From Taxillus chinensis (taxonomy: Eukaryota; Streptophyta; Magnoliopsida; Santalales; Loranthaceae): DNA of 64,000 nt. The stretch is from assembly GCA_023512835.1 (NCBI GenBank), contig CM042085.1, positions 9,222,062 through 9,286,061 of the forward strand, written 5' to 3'. The position numbers and the translations under genes were made by a program. The notes under the pieces were generated by a model. The model saw only the letters and a list, made by a program, of their open reading frames with translations, had not been told where the DNA came from and made no database searches. Of this stretch, positions 1-11,290 are shown one piece after another; the stretch's first letter is position 1; every line of letters begins with the position of its first letter.

Positions 1-80
1 AAATTTGTATATTTAATTTCCGCTAACGCACCCAGTTTGGAGGTTTCAAATTTGGGGCGTTACGCTTGGTATCAGAGCGA
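1..80 (+). mobile_element. LTR end plus primer-binding site of a separate LTR retrotransposon
   Basis: The sequence ends an LTR-like stretch with 'ggggcgttacgc' and then reads TTGGTATCAGAGC at about 68-80. That is the initiator-tRNA-Met primer-binding site used by many plant Ty3/gypsy elements. The orientation is plus, and most of the LTR lies outside the window to the left. No recognisable gag or pol follows, so this is a remnant or a non-autonomous element. It is distinct from element A, whose PBS reads TAGTATCGAGCC on the minus strand. Confidence 0.6.
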
Positions 81-1690
81 GGTTTAGTATAGGTTAGAGA
101 CTGAGTCTTAGAAATATGAAGTGTGATACGTAAGTTGAAGGTCTTAGAATGATAATTTTGTATAAAGCATAGAAATAAAGTATAGCACGCTACAAGAAAT
201 CAAAATTAATAAAACTTTAAGTAAACGCATAAGATTATTGTTAGGAAATTATATTTCGTTTATTGATGGACTAACGGGTATTTTGTGTATATATCTCAAG
301 AAGCAGACATGGTGAAATTCTAGTAAATGACACGGTGAAAGGTATGTTATCAAGTCTTCAACGTGATTTTAGGACAACACACTCGTGAAAGGTACGTCAT
401 TCGGCACGCTACAAAATAAAATAACAAGAGTGTATATCACACACAACCACAAATTATTTTTATTCAGAAGGGAAATATTACATAACGAAAATTACACCAA
501 CATTGCGATAATATAGAACAGATAGATTGTCATCAGAACGGTATGAAAATTGGACTAAATACTTCATCCATGAAAAATAAAAACGTTACAAAAAATAACA
601 AGAAAGGTAAACAAGATCTTGACAAGGGAAAACATTTTTGTAACTAAGGGAAGGAGTGGTTGTTTTGCCGGATTGAAGCCTGTCGTAAGAATAACACGTT
701 CGTCGGAGAAATGATAGCAATCAAAACTAGTTCGTAAAGCGTTAGTTAGCAAGGAAATCAAGTCATCAAGGTTGAAAAGAACATCACCAAGCAAGTCTTC
801 GACATCAACATGGATTAGCCGAAGTCGGTGATGCTTTAGATGAAGAACGGCGAAGGCGGTGTAGCCGAAAGGGTGCGGGACGACGGTCAAGATGCCTATA
901 ATGGAGAATATGTGGTGAGGGTTAAAAGTATGAACATGTGGTTGAAAAAAAAATAGAAAAGGAAAAGTAAAATAATAATAATAATAGAATTTTAAATAAT
1001 AAGGTGGAGATTCACGTTCACTTCAACAATAATTGCTAGCCCAAATCAATTATAGGCCTACCGAATTCGGGTATATGTAATTAGGCTCGAACCAGCTCAG
1101 ATAACAAGCGGCCTCGTAGTGGCAAATCATCAACCACTACTCCAAAGGAAACGCATATGAACCGAGCAAGACGTTCAGGATCTTCAAACAAGGTGACACC
1201 ATTAGGCCACCTCCCAAGCATAATACAAGTAAGTAGCCCGATTTAACGTAAGGACTATAATGCTCGGTTAGAGAAGCAAATAAATGATGACCCCTTAATT
1301 TAAATTATGAAATATCACTATTATCACATGTTATGTTTAACTTATGTTACCATTTTAAGTTTAAGTTACCCTTATATTTTTTTTATATACCACGGTTATT
1401 TTATTTTTGATATATATTCCTTTCTTTAATGCCCAAGTAAATACCTATCATCTTGTTCCATGCTTTAAGTTAAGAATCCTAACTTCAATATTGCGGCACG
1501 CCGAAGCTACATAGGTATAGATTTACTGCACGTTAACGTTATATCATGCATGCCTTATACAGACGCCAAAGGCACTCACCCATGCTCTTGCTATATGTAG
1601 AAGTTAATGCTCCCATGCTTCTAAGACACGGTCAAGTTATCTTTTAGCTTGCTTTTTCTTACACGCTAAGTTTACCCACCCCAACGAATA
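81..1690. other. Degenerate retroelement or intergenic DNA without an assignable gene
   Basis: About 1.6 kb between the PBS remnant and the LOG pseudogene. A minus-strand open stretch at 564-890 (108 residues) resembles nothing I know. Around 1080-1230 the minus strand has a coherent-looking peptide containing 'GVTLFEDPERLARFI', also unrecognised. The rest is AT-rich with an A-run near 948-975. It may be the internal region of the element whose PBS is at 68-80. Confidence 0.4.
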
Positions 1691-1692
1691 GC

Positions 1693-1703
1693 ACTATAAA
1701 TGG
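1693..1703 (+). promoter_or_regulatory. TATA-like box upstream of the LOG pseudogene
   Basis: ACTATAAATGG lies about 60 bases before the ATG at 1762, a normal plant TATA-to-ATG spacing. If genuine, the LOG copy carried or acquired promoter sequence, which is unusual for a simple retrocopy. In AT-rich DNA it may be coincidence. Confidence 0.35.
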
Positions 1704-1761
1704 AAGTATGCGCCATTTCCATAGTTCTAGACCTAGACAACAATTTCCATTTAGTTGAAAA

Positions 1762-2300
1762 ATGGCTTCCTACTATAAACTACCGTGAAACTCAAGGTTC
1801 CAACGAGTTGGTGTTCTTGGAGGAAAAACCATTGGGAAGAAAGAGTGTTATAAGATCGCAACCATAGAACTCGGTGAGGAACTTGTCTCTAAAGGGTTAG
1901 GACGTTGTCTGCAATTGCGAAATTATTGGACTTCGGGCGCTTTTGTCTCAAGTCGTTCGCTCAGCGGGAGGACATATATCTACACATTCAGAGCATGGAA
2001 ACGCAATCTCTGAACTCCAAGAACGAAAGGAAGAAGTCGCCGACTCTCGATTGCTTCATTATACTTCCTGGAGACCTTGGAGCTATGGAGGAATTCATGG
2101 AAATCGTCACTGGGCTCAACTGGGTATCCATGATAAACCCATAGGCTTACTTAATATAGGTGGATTTTTTCGACCCCTTTATAGCCCAAATCGATATCGC
2201 CATCGAAGAAGGTATCATTAAACCATCACAAAAAGAAGATCATCATCGTAGCAGCAGCACAAGGATCTATTAAGGAAAATGGAGGCATATAAGCCAACAT
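1762..2300 (+). pseudogene. LOG: Intronless, frameshifted LOG (cytokinin riboside 5'-monophosphate phosphoribohydrolase) pseudogene
   Basis: LOG enzymes release active cytokinin bases from riboside monophosphates in the cytosol. Reading through several frames gives the family order. After the ATG at 1762 and an early stop comes 'RFQRVGVLGGKTIGKK' (family F-K-R-V-C-V-F-C-G-S-x-x-G-K), then 'ATIELGEELVSKGL', 'SQVVRSAGGHI', 'LQERKEEVAD', 'FIILPGDLGAMEEF' (family PGGYGTLEE), 'WAQLGIHDKPIGLLN', 'IAQIDIAIEEGIIKPSQ' and a C-terminal 'KKIIIVAAA'. At least four frame changes, an internal loss of about 30 residues after AGGH, and damage to the GGGS and PGGxGTxxE active-site motifs make it non-functional. 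Plant LOG genes normally have several introns. None remain here, which points to a retrocopy. It abuts the truncated LTR of element A on its right. Confidence 0.75.
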
Positions 2301-2310
2301 GTGAAGGTGC

Positions 2311-2842
2311 TATTTCAAAATAAAAAGTTTAAGGACACCTACCCGGAGTAATTCTTTGAACTCTACAAACCCAAATCGCCCCAAATCGCTAAAGCACCAA
2401 GCTCTAAGGTCTCTCTCTCTCTCAAACGCACAAACGTGATAGCGTAAAGTGAAAGCTCTTTCTTTTCCTCTATTTATATTTCTTCCAGTCATTGACCAAT
2501 AACTGACTTAGTTAATCATTGCATTAGTCAATAATTGACCTCCCCACACAATAATTGACCTCCAAGGTCCCGAACTCCAAATTGAGTCAAATTACAGTCA
2601 AAACGCTCGAAATAACGAGCACAACACTAAACATATATTATTACACCCAAATGACCCCCCCCAACGCAAACTCAACCAATAAACCCCCGAAAAGCCAATA
2701 ATCGGGTTAAACGGGGCCCCAACACGGAATCGGGCCCAGGTACGGTCAAAATGCTCACATCAACGACTACACTACCGTTCAGGATAGTTGCATTCCCATA
2801 GAATGGCTATCTCGCAAAACTACCCAAATACGAGTCTTTACA
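2311..2842 (-). repeat. Element A 3' LTR, truncated
   Basis: Matches the right-hand LTR of A (about 20650-21190), including the CATTCCCATAGAATG block and ACCCAAATACGAGT. On the minus strand it starts TGTAAAGACTCG at 2842, identical to the start of B's 3' LTR. Homology stops near 2315, next to the LOG pseudogene, so about 1.9 kb of LTR and any target-site duplication are missing. The minus-strand polypurine tract TAAGGTGGGAAAGGA is at 2843-2857. Confidence 0.8.
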
Positions 2843-2857
2843 TCCTTTCCCACCTTA

Positions 2858-3124
2858 GGACTTATCGTCCTCGAAAATAAAACGATGCCCAAAGGACATA
2901 GCAAAATTCAAGCTCAATGTCCCAACGACAAAACATAAAACATGATCACCGATCACACATGTGCAATGCAACTCGCAACAAGCCAAAAAGGCTGACAAAA
3001 TCCAACAACAACAAGTTAAACCACATCTCAAACAACATATGTAAAACAAATGCATAAAACATAACTCATACCGCAGGAAGGTCCTCACATCCTCCCCACC
3101 TCAGGACTGATCGTCCTCGAACAA
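2858..3124 (-). other. Element A 3' untranslated spacer with duplicated polypurine-tract block
   Basis: Non-coding spacer between the chromodomain stop and the 3' LTR. A block at about 3080-3120 repeats the LTR-adjacent polypurine tract and LTR-start block at about 2838-2874. The same arrangement occurs in element B. Confidence 0.6.
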
Positions 3125-5531
3125 CTGGGATGAAGAACCCACATCCTGGCTCTATTTCTCCCAAGTCTACTCCTCCATGCCTCGGTGTCGCCATAACACC
3201 CGAACTAGTGGGATCGGCTCTTGCCCCGCAAGACCTGGTCCCGCTTGTCCAAAGTCCCTGTCCAGCATCTCAACAACGGCACTATCATCGCCCAAGTCTA
3301 TATCGCGATAGTCCAAAACATGAGAAGGATCAGGGTGATACCGCCTCAACTGAGACACATGAAACACATCATGTACTCATGCTAACTCTGGTGGCAAAGC
3401 TAATCGGTAAGCCACTGCGCCCACGGTGGCAACAATCTCAAACTGCCCCACAAAACGAGGAGAAAGTTTGGATCCACGCCCAAACCTCCGATGCCCTCGA
3501 CGCGGTGAAACTCGCAAAAATACACGATCACCCACCTCAAACTGCAAAGGTCAATGCCTCTAGTCTGCGTAGGAGTTCTGCTTACTCTGTGCTGTCGCAT
3601 TGGCCGTCGAATCAACCGCACTATCTTTGTGGTCTCTCGAACCATATCGGGATCGAGAACCGCTATCTCTCCCGTCTGTGCCCAACACAAAGGTGATCTA
3701 CAAGGCCACCCATACAGCGCCTCATACGGAGCCATCCCAATCGTGGCCTAATAACTGTTGTTGTAAGAGAACTCCACTAAAGGAAGGTGAGTCTCCCAAC
3801 AACCTCCAAAATCTAGGACACAGGCACGCAACATATCCTCAAGTGTCTGAATCGTCCGCTCCGACTGACCATCCGTCTGCGGATGAAAGGCTGTACTCAG
3901 GTTCACCCTGGTACCCAAAGCTCGCTACAACTGTCTCCAAAACTGAGAGGTGAACCTCGCGTCCCAATCAGATATAATAGACAATGGGACTTCATGTAAC
4001 CGCACAATGACATCAAGATACCTCTGCCCCAAAGTCCTCACTGGGTCTGTCTCCCGAATCGGAATAAAATGCGCTGATTTGGTCAATCGGTCCATAATAA
4101 CCCATATAGTGTCGTGTCCCCTGGGAACGAGGAAGTCCAATGACAAAATCCATGGTTACGTGGTCCCATTTCCACTCTAAAGACCGACAATGACCGCAAC
4201 TCACCAGCTGATCTCGTACTCTGTCTTGACTTGCTGACAGGTCAAACACCTCCTCACAAAATCAGCAATACTGCCTCCTCACGGCATGGTACATCTTGGT
4301 CCCACCAGGTTGTACACACTAACCTCGATCGGTGAAATTCCCAAGAACCTCCTCCCCGAAGAGAAGTGGGAACTATCGCCGACCTCTATACCTCAATATA
4401 TGCTCTGCATCTTCAGTCCAATCAAAAGATGCCTGCCCATTCTGAATCCTGTCCCTGATGACCTCACAGTCAACGTCCCCCCCACTCGATCCTCTATGAT
4501 CCTACGCTCGCAACTCAGGAACCGCGACGATAACACCGAGGGTCCCCCGTCCCCCACTAGTCACCATCTCGCAACCTCATCGCCACCAACTGGCCCATCA
4601 TTTCCCATTCCTTAATGGCACAATGGGCAACCACGGCCCTACTCTTCCTACTTAGAGCATCCGCCACCACATTACCCTTGTCAGGTATACAAGATATCAA
4701 ACCGAAACCGCTAGCAGTACTCCACCCACCGTCTCTGCTTAAGGTTCGGATCTCGCTTAGAAAAGATATACTGCAAGCTCTTATGGTCCGTATATACCAC
4801 AAATTTCTCTCCAAGGAGATAATGCTGTCGCCTCTTTAAAGCAAAGATTACCGCAGCCCAACTCCAAATCATGCGTGGGATAGTTCCGCTCATGTGGTCT
4901 CAATCGCCTAGATCCATAAGCAATCACTTGCCGAGCCTGCATCAACACACAACCCGGTCCCACCGTGGAAGCATCACAATACACCTCGAAAGTGCACACC
5001 CTCCCGTGGGATAATCAAGATAGGGTCGAGGTCAATCGTGCCTTCACCTCCATGAAAGCACTCTCACACGCATCGACCAAACAAAAGGAACTCCCTTCCT
5101 CATCAAGTGTGTCATAGAAGCCGCCAACCGGGAAAAATCCTCCACAAACCTCTGATAGTAGCCTGCCAAACCAAGGAAGCTATGAATCTCAAACACATTC
5201 GTGGGCCTCTTCCATGACATAACCGCCTCGATTTTCTCAGGATCCACGGTGATACCCTCCGAAGATAAGACATGCCCCAAGAAGTGCACCTATTGCAACC
5301 AGAAGTCACATTTCGTGAACTTCGCGTACAACCGATGCTCTCGCAAAGTCTGCAATACAACCTGCAAATGCACCTCATGCTCCCTCTTGGTCGCTGAATA
5401 GACCAAGATATCGTCGATAAACACCACAACGAACATATCTAAATATGGAGCAAACACCGGGCTCATCAATCCCATAAACACTGGCTGAGCATTCGTGAGC
5501 CCAAACGGCATCACAAGCCACTCAAAATGCC
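3125..5531 (-). pseudogene. Element A pol, C-terminal half: RT C-terminus, RNase H, integrase, chromodomain (broken)
   Basis: Read right to left. RT: '[18 protein letters not shown]' and the catalytic FIDDILVYS (about 5520-5390). RT thumb: '[20 protein letters not shown]' (about 5285). RNase H: 'FEVYCDAS', '[15 protein letters not shown]' and 'ADALSRKSR' (4999-4620). Integrase zinc finger: 'CLTCQQ' near 4230. Integrase core: 'HVTMDFVIGLP' (about 4160), 'ISDWDARFTSQFW' (second Asp, family SDRD, about 3960) and a [13 protein letters not shown] block (about 3840-3890). Then 'MAPYEALYGWPCRSPLCW' (3735) and the C-terminal chromodomain-like part 'PDPSHVLDYRDIDLGD' (3367-3125). Frameshifts separate nearly every block, so this is a pseudogene. 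Unlike B, A still has the integrase core. Confidence 0.85.
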
Positions 5532-5998
5532 ATAATCTTGGTTCCGTATGCACGGAAGCGTCCGTTCGGGTCTTAAACGGTCGTATAAAATTATGAAATT
5601 TTATACACGGCATCCTAAAAGGTGGAACCTTCATCTAGAGGTGTTTAATTGAAATTTTAAGCAAGCAAAACGGAAAATTACATACCCGTAATTTCCGGTA
5701 GTATCCGTGCTCGTCGGTGCAGAAACTCCAAAACCAGGAGCTCTCAGAGCAGTCCACGTGCACCGGCGGTCCACAGACGTCCCGTCCCACGTTCAAGGTG
5801 CTAAGACGAGCGTAGAGACTCCTCGGATTCGTCCGTTTGATCAACTTATTGCTCCACCTTGCTGCGCCAGACAAAGAAACGGGGGTGTTTCTCGCTTAAT
5901 CTGCAACTTAAAAGCAAGGGGGAGAGGAGAGAAGTGGGAGAATGAGTTCTTTGTTCTCCAAAGCACCCAAAAATTCATCTCCCACATTTTTCCTCTCA

Positions 5999-6004
5999 CT
6001 CCCC
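5999..6004. repeat. Left target-site duplication of element B (CTCCCC)
   Basis: CTCCCC immediately before the 5' LTR is repeated immediately after the 3' LTR at 14594-14599. This marks a single integration event into element X. Ty3/gypsy duplications are usually 5 bp, so one of the six bases may be a chance match. Confidence 0.8.
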
Positions 6005-8206
6005 TGAGAAGACTCGTATTTGGGTAGTCTTGAGAGATAGTCATTCTATGGGAATGTAACTAGCCGGACGGTAGTGTAGCCGTCGATGTGAGCATTTTGA
6101 CTGTACTTGGGCCCGATTTTGAGTCGGGGCCCCATTTGACCCGATTGTTGACTTTCTCGGGGTTTATTGGTTGACCTTGCGTTTGAGCAGTCAATTTGGT
6201 TGGAAAATATCTAGATAGTGTTGTGCTCGTCATTTCGAGCGTTTTGACCGTAGTTTGACTCAATTTGGAGTTCGGGACCTTGGAGGTCAATTATTGATCG
6301 GGTCAATGGTTGACTAGGTCGGGTGACCGGCATATAAATATAAATAGGGGGAAAGAGAGCTTCCACGTTACGTTTCAGCGTTTCGGATCTCGTTGGAGAG
6401 CTTAGAGAGAGAAAGAGAGAAGGAAGCTTGGAGCCTTCGATTTGGGGCGTTTGAGCTCGTTCAAGCATCAAGAATCATTCCTGTAGGTGTTCCATTGATT
6501 CTTCACCCTTTTCTTGCTATTTTTTTGATTAACATGTAAGAATTTGATGAAATCATGCAAATTCGTGTTGAACCCTAGAATTTGGGGAAAAACCAATTTT
6601 GGGTTGAATCTTGTATTTAAAATGCGTTCGAGGGGTAAAGACGTGATTTAAAACCTAATATATAGTATTAGGTATGAGTTTTATGAGATTCCGAAAGGTC
6701 CGGAGGTTTCTGGTTGAATCCAGACGAGAAACAGGTGAAAAACGATGATGAACAGTCCTGTGAATCGGTAGAGAACAACCGATGAGATCGACTTGAAATT
6801 GGAAATTTCGAATGTGCAGGTGGTCGAAGGTAGGTTCGATGTAGTGTAATTTCGAGTGTCGAATGTGCAATTTTCGAATGTCGAAGTACTTGGGAGGAGT
6901 TTCGAAGGCAGTTCATGGGTACTTCAAGGTAGTTCGAGAGTAGGTTCGAGGGTCGAAGACAATCCGAAAAGAGATTCGAAAATACAGATTCGAAATACAG
7001 TAAAGGCAGATTCGAAAATGTAGTTTCACTGGCAGATTCGAAATACAGTTTGACTGGACTGGACCTATTTACATTGCAACCTATACCCATCTACACATTT
7101 AAGTATATACTTAAGTTACAATGTAAATAACGAAATACCCCCCATTTGGATTCAAAGAAAAATACTAGAAAAATTAATTCCCACTATTTCAAAATGTGAA
7201 AATTGGGATTTAGTGTAAAATCTCGGAAAAACCCAAAAGTTCGTAGTGGTGAATTTTTGGAAAGTGGGGTTAGACATCTCGGAAAAATCCCCAAAAATCG
7301 ATTATCTTATTTATGCTATGGGAACCCAATGCCGGGACTTTTAATTACAAGAAAATAGTCGCTTTGGGTACTTCCTTCATAAATCAAGGTTGAGGATTTA
7401 CTTGTGAAGACTGGCTACAATTCTAAAGGAAATGTTGAGAATGACATATCATACTAATGTTAGTATGTTGATGTGAGGTATTGGGGCATGGACTCCGTGA
7501 CTTGTTTGGGTTCTCACCGTGATGCACCGATGGTGCATGTGGTTGATGTGGCAGGCATATGAACCGATGGCAAGCCCGTGTGGCGATCGTGGCCGGGCAT
7601 ATTGCGGCTGTGGACAAGCTAAGGCCTGAATTGAGCCGTTGAGCTTGTGGAGCTAGGAGCCGAGTGCCCCGAGCGCGGGATCCCATGGAGGATCGTGGAC
7701 AAGTTGTCCCGATATTTGTTAAGTTGAGTCCTCGATGTTTATGCACACTACACGCTGCACGAGTACACCGAGCATATAGTATAGACTTATATGTGTTGCA
7801 TGATGTGGAGTGTTAGGGTCACCTACTGAGCTTTTGCTCACCCCTACTTGCTGTTTACCCTTTTCGGTGTGACCCGAGACTAGTGGAGGACTTTCTTCCA
7901 GGAGGACGCCCACTACTCGATGTATGATACGCTTATATTCGTATTGTTTTATGTGATATCCCGGACATGGGTCCGTGGACAGTTGTATTTGCATACTGTA
8001 TGACTGTTTGACTCTTTGTATGCATGATGATATATGGGAAAGTACAGGATTACCCTTGGTGTATGACTGTACGGGGTTGCATATTTGAGACAAGACCCGC
8101 GGTGTAGTCTCTAATGGTGCTAGTCACCAACCCCTTGACCTTTCGGGTGCAGGCAAGGGGAAGTCATGTACCTGGTTCCGGGTTCCCTGGAATTCGGGGC
8201 GTGACA
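6005..8206 (+). repeat. Element B 5' LTR (2202 bp)
   Basis: Starts TGAGAAGACTCG and ends GGGGCGTGACA. Its partner is at 12881-14593. The partner lacks the segment equivalent to 7057-7578, and this copy keeps it. Around 6780-7050 it has a TTCGA-rich stretch that differs strongly from the corresponding part of element A's LTR. Confidence 0.9.
6331..6348 (+). promoter_or_regulatory. TATA box of the element B 5' LTR
   Basis: CATATAAATATAAATAGG lies about 330 bases into the LTR, followed by a purine-rich GAGAGAGAAAGAGAGAAGG leader. It is the likely U3/R boundary region. The same motif occurs in the 3' LTR at about 13206-13223, and in antisense in element A's LTR near 20817-20830. Confidence 0.6.
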
Positions 8207-8209
8207 AGT

Positions 8210-8220
8210 TGGTATCGAGC
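8210..8220 (+). other. Element B primer-binding site (initiator tRNA-Met)
   Basis: TGGTATCGAGC lies three bases after the LTR end. It is a slightly altered version of TGGTATCAGAGC, the tRNA-iMet primer-binding site common in Ty3/gypsy elements. Confidence 0.75.
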
Positions 8221-8643
8221 ATGGTCTAGTGGACCTAGGTTAGTGAGGGTGGTTAATTGATTCCATGTGACTTGGAAAACTGTAGGGAGGGCGCCTGATC
8301 AACGCAGTCCTTACATGTATTCTAGGTTATTTTGGTGTCGATTAGATCATCCCGGGAGCATACATGGGGATGGGTGCATTGCTAGTGGTATGATTGTGTG
8401 CATATAGGGCACTAGATTGTCTTTGTGTGTGATATGATTGCATTTGGTGCCAGGGATGGCACGTGGCCGTGAGAGCCAGGACTTGAGTGTGGTGTACCCT
8501 GATGGGGTGACACGATGCTATATGCATGGTATGGACCTACGGGTCGTGTGGTGAGAACCTACAAGTCGGTTGTGCCTTTGATGGCTGTTTGTGTTACAGG
8601 ACTAGTATTGATTATTTGATTGTTTGTTGTTGTGGCCAGTGTG
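8221..8643 (+). other. Element B untranslated leader between PBS and gag
   Basis: No coding sequence. It contains one copy of a block that is tandemly doubled in element A (18351-18468, antisense). Confidence 0.6.
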
Positions 8644-9765
8644 ATGGCACCACCGAGGAGGGTTGTCCGAGGCCGGGGTCCGGCAGAGGAGCCCACGATA
8701 GAGTCGGGGCACCAGGGGCAACAGAGCCGCAGCCAGAGTCATCGGCTCCGTTGTGGGACCCGATTTGACGCAGTGTTGATTCAGTTGCAGGAGGCCATGC
8801 AGGTATGCAGGGCTCAATGAGAGATATGGCTAGAGAGGTGGATGAGCTGAAGAGGCAACAACGAGCCTCGGCAGCCACCACGGCCTCGGCGGCGGGGAGG
8901 CGAGGGTGGTGCGGGATGTGCACCAGCAGGAGGTCGTGATAGAGCCGCACGATGAGGAGTGGATTGGGCTGCACGGTTTTGAAACAAGCACCCAGGACTT
9001 TTGAGGATGGTTCACGGCCTGAGGTAGCCGAGGACTGGATTAGATGGACAGAGGACATCTTTGAGATGATTGGGGTGCCAGATGAGGAGCGGGTGCGCGT
9101 GGCGATGCACTATTTGTTGGGTATCCCACGCAGGTGGTGGGAATCCACTGGAGCTGTCCATGGCAGTCGGATGAGCCGGAGAGAGTTTGTTGAGCGCTTC
9201 TTTGGGGAGTATTTTCCCAGCTCGTTACGGTATGCTCGACGTAGAGAGTATTATGAGCTTGTGCAAGGGTAGCATGACTGTGGGGGAGTATGTGCGAGCC
9301 TTCACGGATTTGGGGCGGTTTGCTCTGAGTCTTGGGGAAAAGGAAGGCCGGAAGACGCAGGACTTCATTCCGGGCTTGAGGCCATCTTTGAAAAGACACC
9401 TGGAACCGATGCGATTGACTAGCTACCGGGAGGCGGTCGACAAGGCGCTCATTATTGAGCGAGGTCGGGATCAGGCGAGAGCCCAGGAGGCCAGGCGGTT
9501 CGGTAGGTTCGAGTAAGAAGAGACAGAGTGGGGAGAGCGAGTGCTCCTCGCCTGAGAGGAGGCAGGTGCGAGGGGTTTCCGGCCAGGCGGTGGGACCCCA
9601 GGAGAGTTCATCCAACGCGAGGCCGTGTACTGTTGGAGTTGTGGTTTGACCGGGCATGTCTCGAGAGACTGCCCAAGGAAAAAGATGACCTGTTTCCGAT
9701 GCGGGAAAGTGGGGCATGGAGCTAGGGAATGTGTTACCCTTAGCTCAACCAGCAGTGTAGGCCCT
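8644..9765 (+). pseudogene. gag: Element B gag (capsid and nucleocapsid), frameshifted
   Basis: The likely start is ATG 8644 (MAPPRRVVRGRG, a basic N-terminus usual in this family). A stop at 8818-8820 and further frameshifts break the frame. The capsid blocks are 'FEDGSRPEVAEDWIRWTEDI' (from about 9000) and 'YELVQGSMTVGEYVRAFTDL' (about 9250-9310). The nucleocapsid has two CX2CX4HX4C zinc knuckles, CWSCGLTGHVSRDC and CFRCGKVGHGAREC, at about 9628-9732. Gag would package the element RNA. Here it cannot be translated as one protein. Confidence 0.85.
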
Positions 9766-9994
9766 CGTCCGAGAGATCACGGACAGAGGAGTGGGGCTCC
9801 GTCTCGAGGGTCAGTGCCGCACAGAGCACACAGATGCGACTGCGGTACAACCAGCCTCAACGGGAGGCACATGGTCATGTTGATCGGCGGGGCAAGGCCC
9901 CAATGGGCCAGGCTAGTGGCGGTGGACCACGAGGGAGGACTTTTGCCCTCACCACCAGAGAGGCGAGGTTCCACCAGTTGGATGAGGCAGAGCA

Positions 9995-10450
9995 AGACCT
10001 TCAGTGGTGAGAGGTACCATCATCATTTCTCATACTATTTGTTCAGTTTTGATTGATACTGGTGCTACCCATTCTTTTATTTCGTATGCTACGGTGGTTG
10101 GATTAGAGTTAGACCAGGAGACAGTGAGTCAGTCTCTGATGGTTGCTTCACCTTTGGGTGGAATTGTGATACTTGAGAGTATCCTGTCGTGCTTGTCGGG
10201 TAACACTTGGGGGTGTTAACCTGTTGTGTGATTTGTATATCATGGAGTTAGATGATTTTGATGTTATCCTGGGTATGGACTGGTTGGTCTCCGTGGAGGC
10301 CAAGATTGATTATTTTCGGCGGCGTGTGACGTTCCTCACACCAGAGGGCACGCGGGGTGTCTTTGTGGTCGAGTGGACCGAGGAGGCATGCAGGTTGGGA
10401 CCTTTGAGGCATGGGTGGGGTGATGTGACCCACCCTAGCGCAGCTTGACG
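9995..10450 (+). pseudogene. Element B aspartic protease (frame broken)
   Basis: 'TICSVLIDTGATHSFISYAT' carries the DTGA active-site motif (about 10050-10070) and is followed by 'DVILGMDWLV' (flap and C-terminal part, about 10258-10290). A frame change near 10180-10200 splits the two. The protease would process Gag-Pol. In element A the same motif reads DTSA. Confidence 0.8.
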
Positions 10451-10485
10451 TTGGTTGACGGAGGAGGAGAGAGGGGAAGGCTGTT

Positions 10486-11290
10486 TTGCCACCCATTGTA
10501 GATCGGTTCCCGGATGTGTTTCCCGAGGACTTGGTCGGTTTGCCACCCATGAGGGAGGTAGAGTTTTCGATCGAGTTGTTGCCAGGGACAACACCGATCA
10601 GGTTAGCGGCCTACGGGATGGCACCGACAGAGCTTAGAGAGCTCAAGAGACAGATAGATGATCTATTGGCACGAGGCTTTATCAGGCGGAGTAGCTCACC
10701 GTGGGGCGCTCTAGTGTTGTTCGCCAAGAAGGCGGATGGTTCACTTCGGCTATGTATAAACTACCGGAAGCCGAACCAGGTGACTATGAAGAACAGTATC
10801 CATTGCCGAGGATCGATGACCTGTTTGATCGGTTTCGAGGTGCAAGATGGTTTTCCAAGATAGACTTGAGATCCTGGATACCATCGATTGAGGGTTAGGG
10901 AGGCGGATATCCCAAAGACCGCATTCAGTTGTCGCTATGGGCATTATGAGTGGCTTGTGATGCCGTTTGGGCTCACGAATGCTCCAGCGAGTGTTTATGG
11001 GATTGATGAACCAGGTGTTTGCTTCATATTTAGATATGTTCGTTGTGGTGTTCATCGATGATATTTTGGTCTATTCAACGACCAAGAGGGAGCATGAGGA
11101 GCATTTGCGGGTTGTGTTGCAGACCTTGCGAGAGCATCGGTTGTACGCGAATTTCACAAAATGTGACTTCTGGTTGCAACAGGTGCACTTCTTGGGGCAT
11201 GTGGTATCTTCGGAGGGTATCACAAAGTGGATCCCGAGAAGATTGAGGCGTCATGTCGTGGAAGAGGCCCATGAATGTGTTTGAGATTCG
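10486..11290 (+). pseudogene. Element B reverse transcriptase, frameshifted
   Basis: The N-terminal part '[20 protein letters not shown]', then '[20 protein letters not shown]' and '[12 protein letters not shown]' are visible at 10486-10800. After a frame break near 10875 come the palm region with the catalytic FIDDILVYS (about 11050-11080) and '[18 protein letters not shown]' (about 11150-11210). The catalytic aspartates are intact, but at least two frameshifts separate the blocks. Confidence 0.85.

Noticed and set aside
564..890. Minus-strand open frame of 108 residues
   Set aside because: No known motif and no splice context. It lies in degenerate retroelement-like DNA, so I did not call it a gene.
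3130..3696. Plus-strand open frame of 188 residues
   Set aside because: It is the antisense shadow of element A's integrase and chromodomain region.
9040..9717. Minus-strand open frame of 225 residues
   Set aside because: It is the antisense of element B's gag, in GC-rich DNA that lacks stops by chance.
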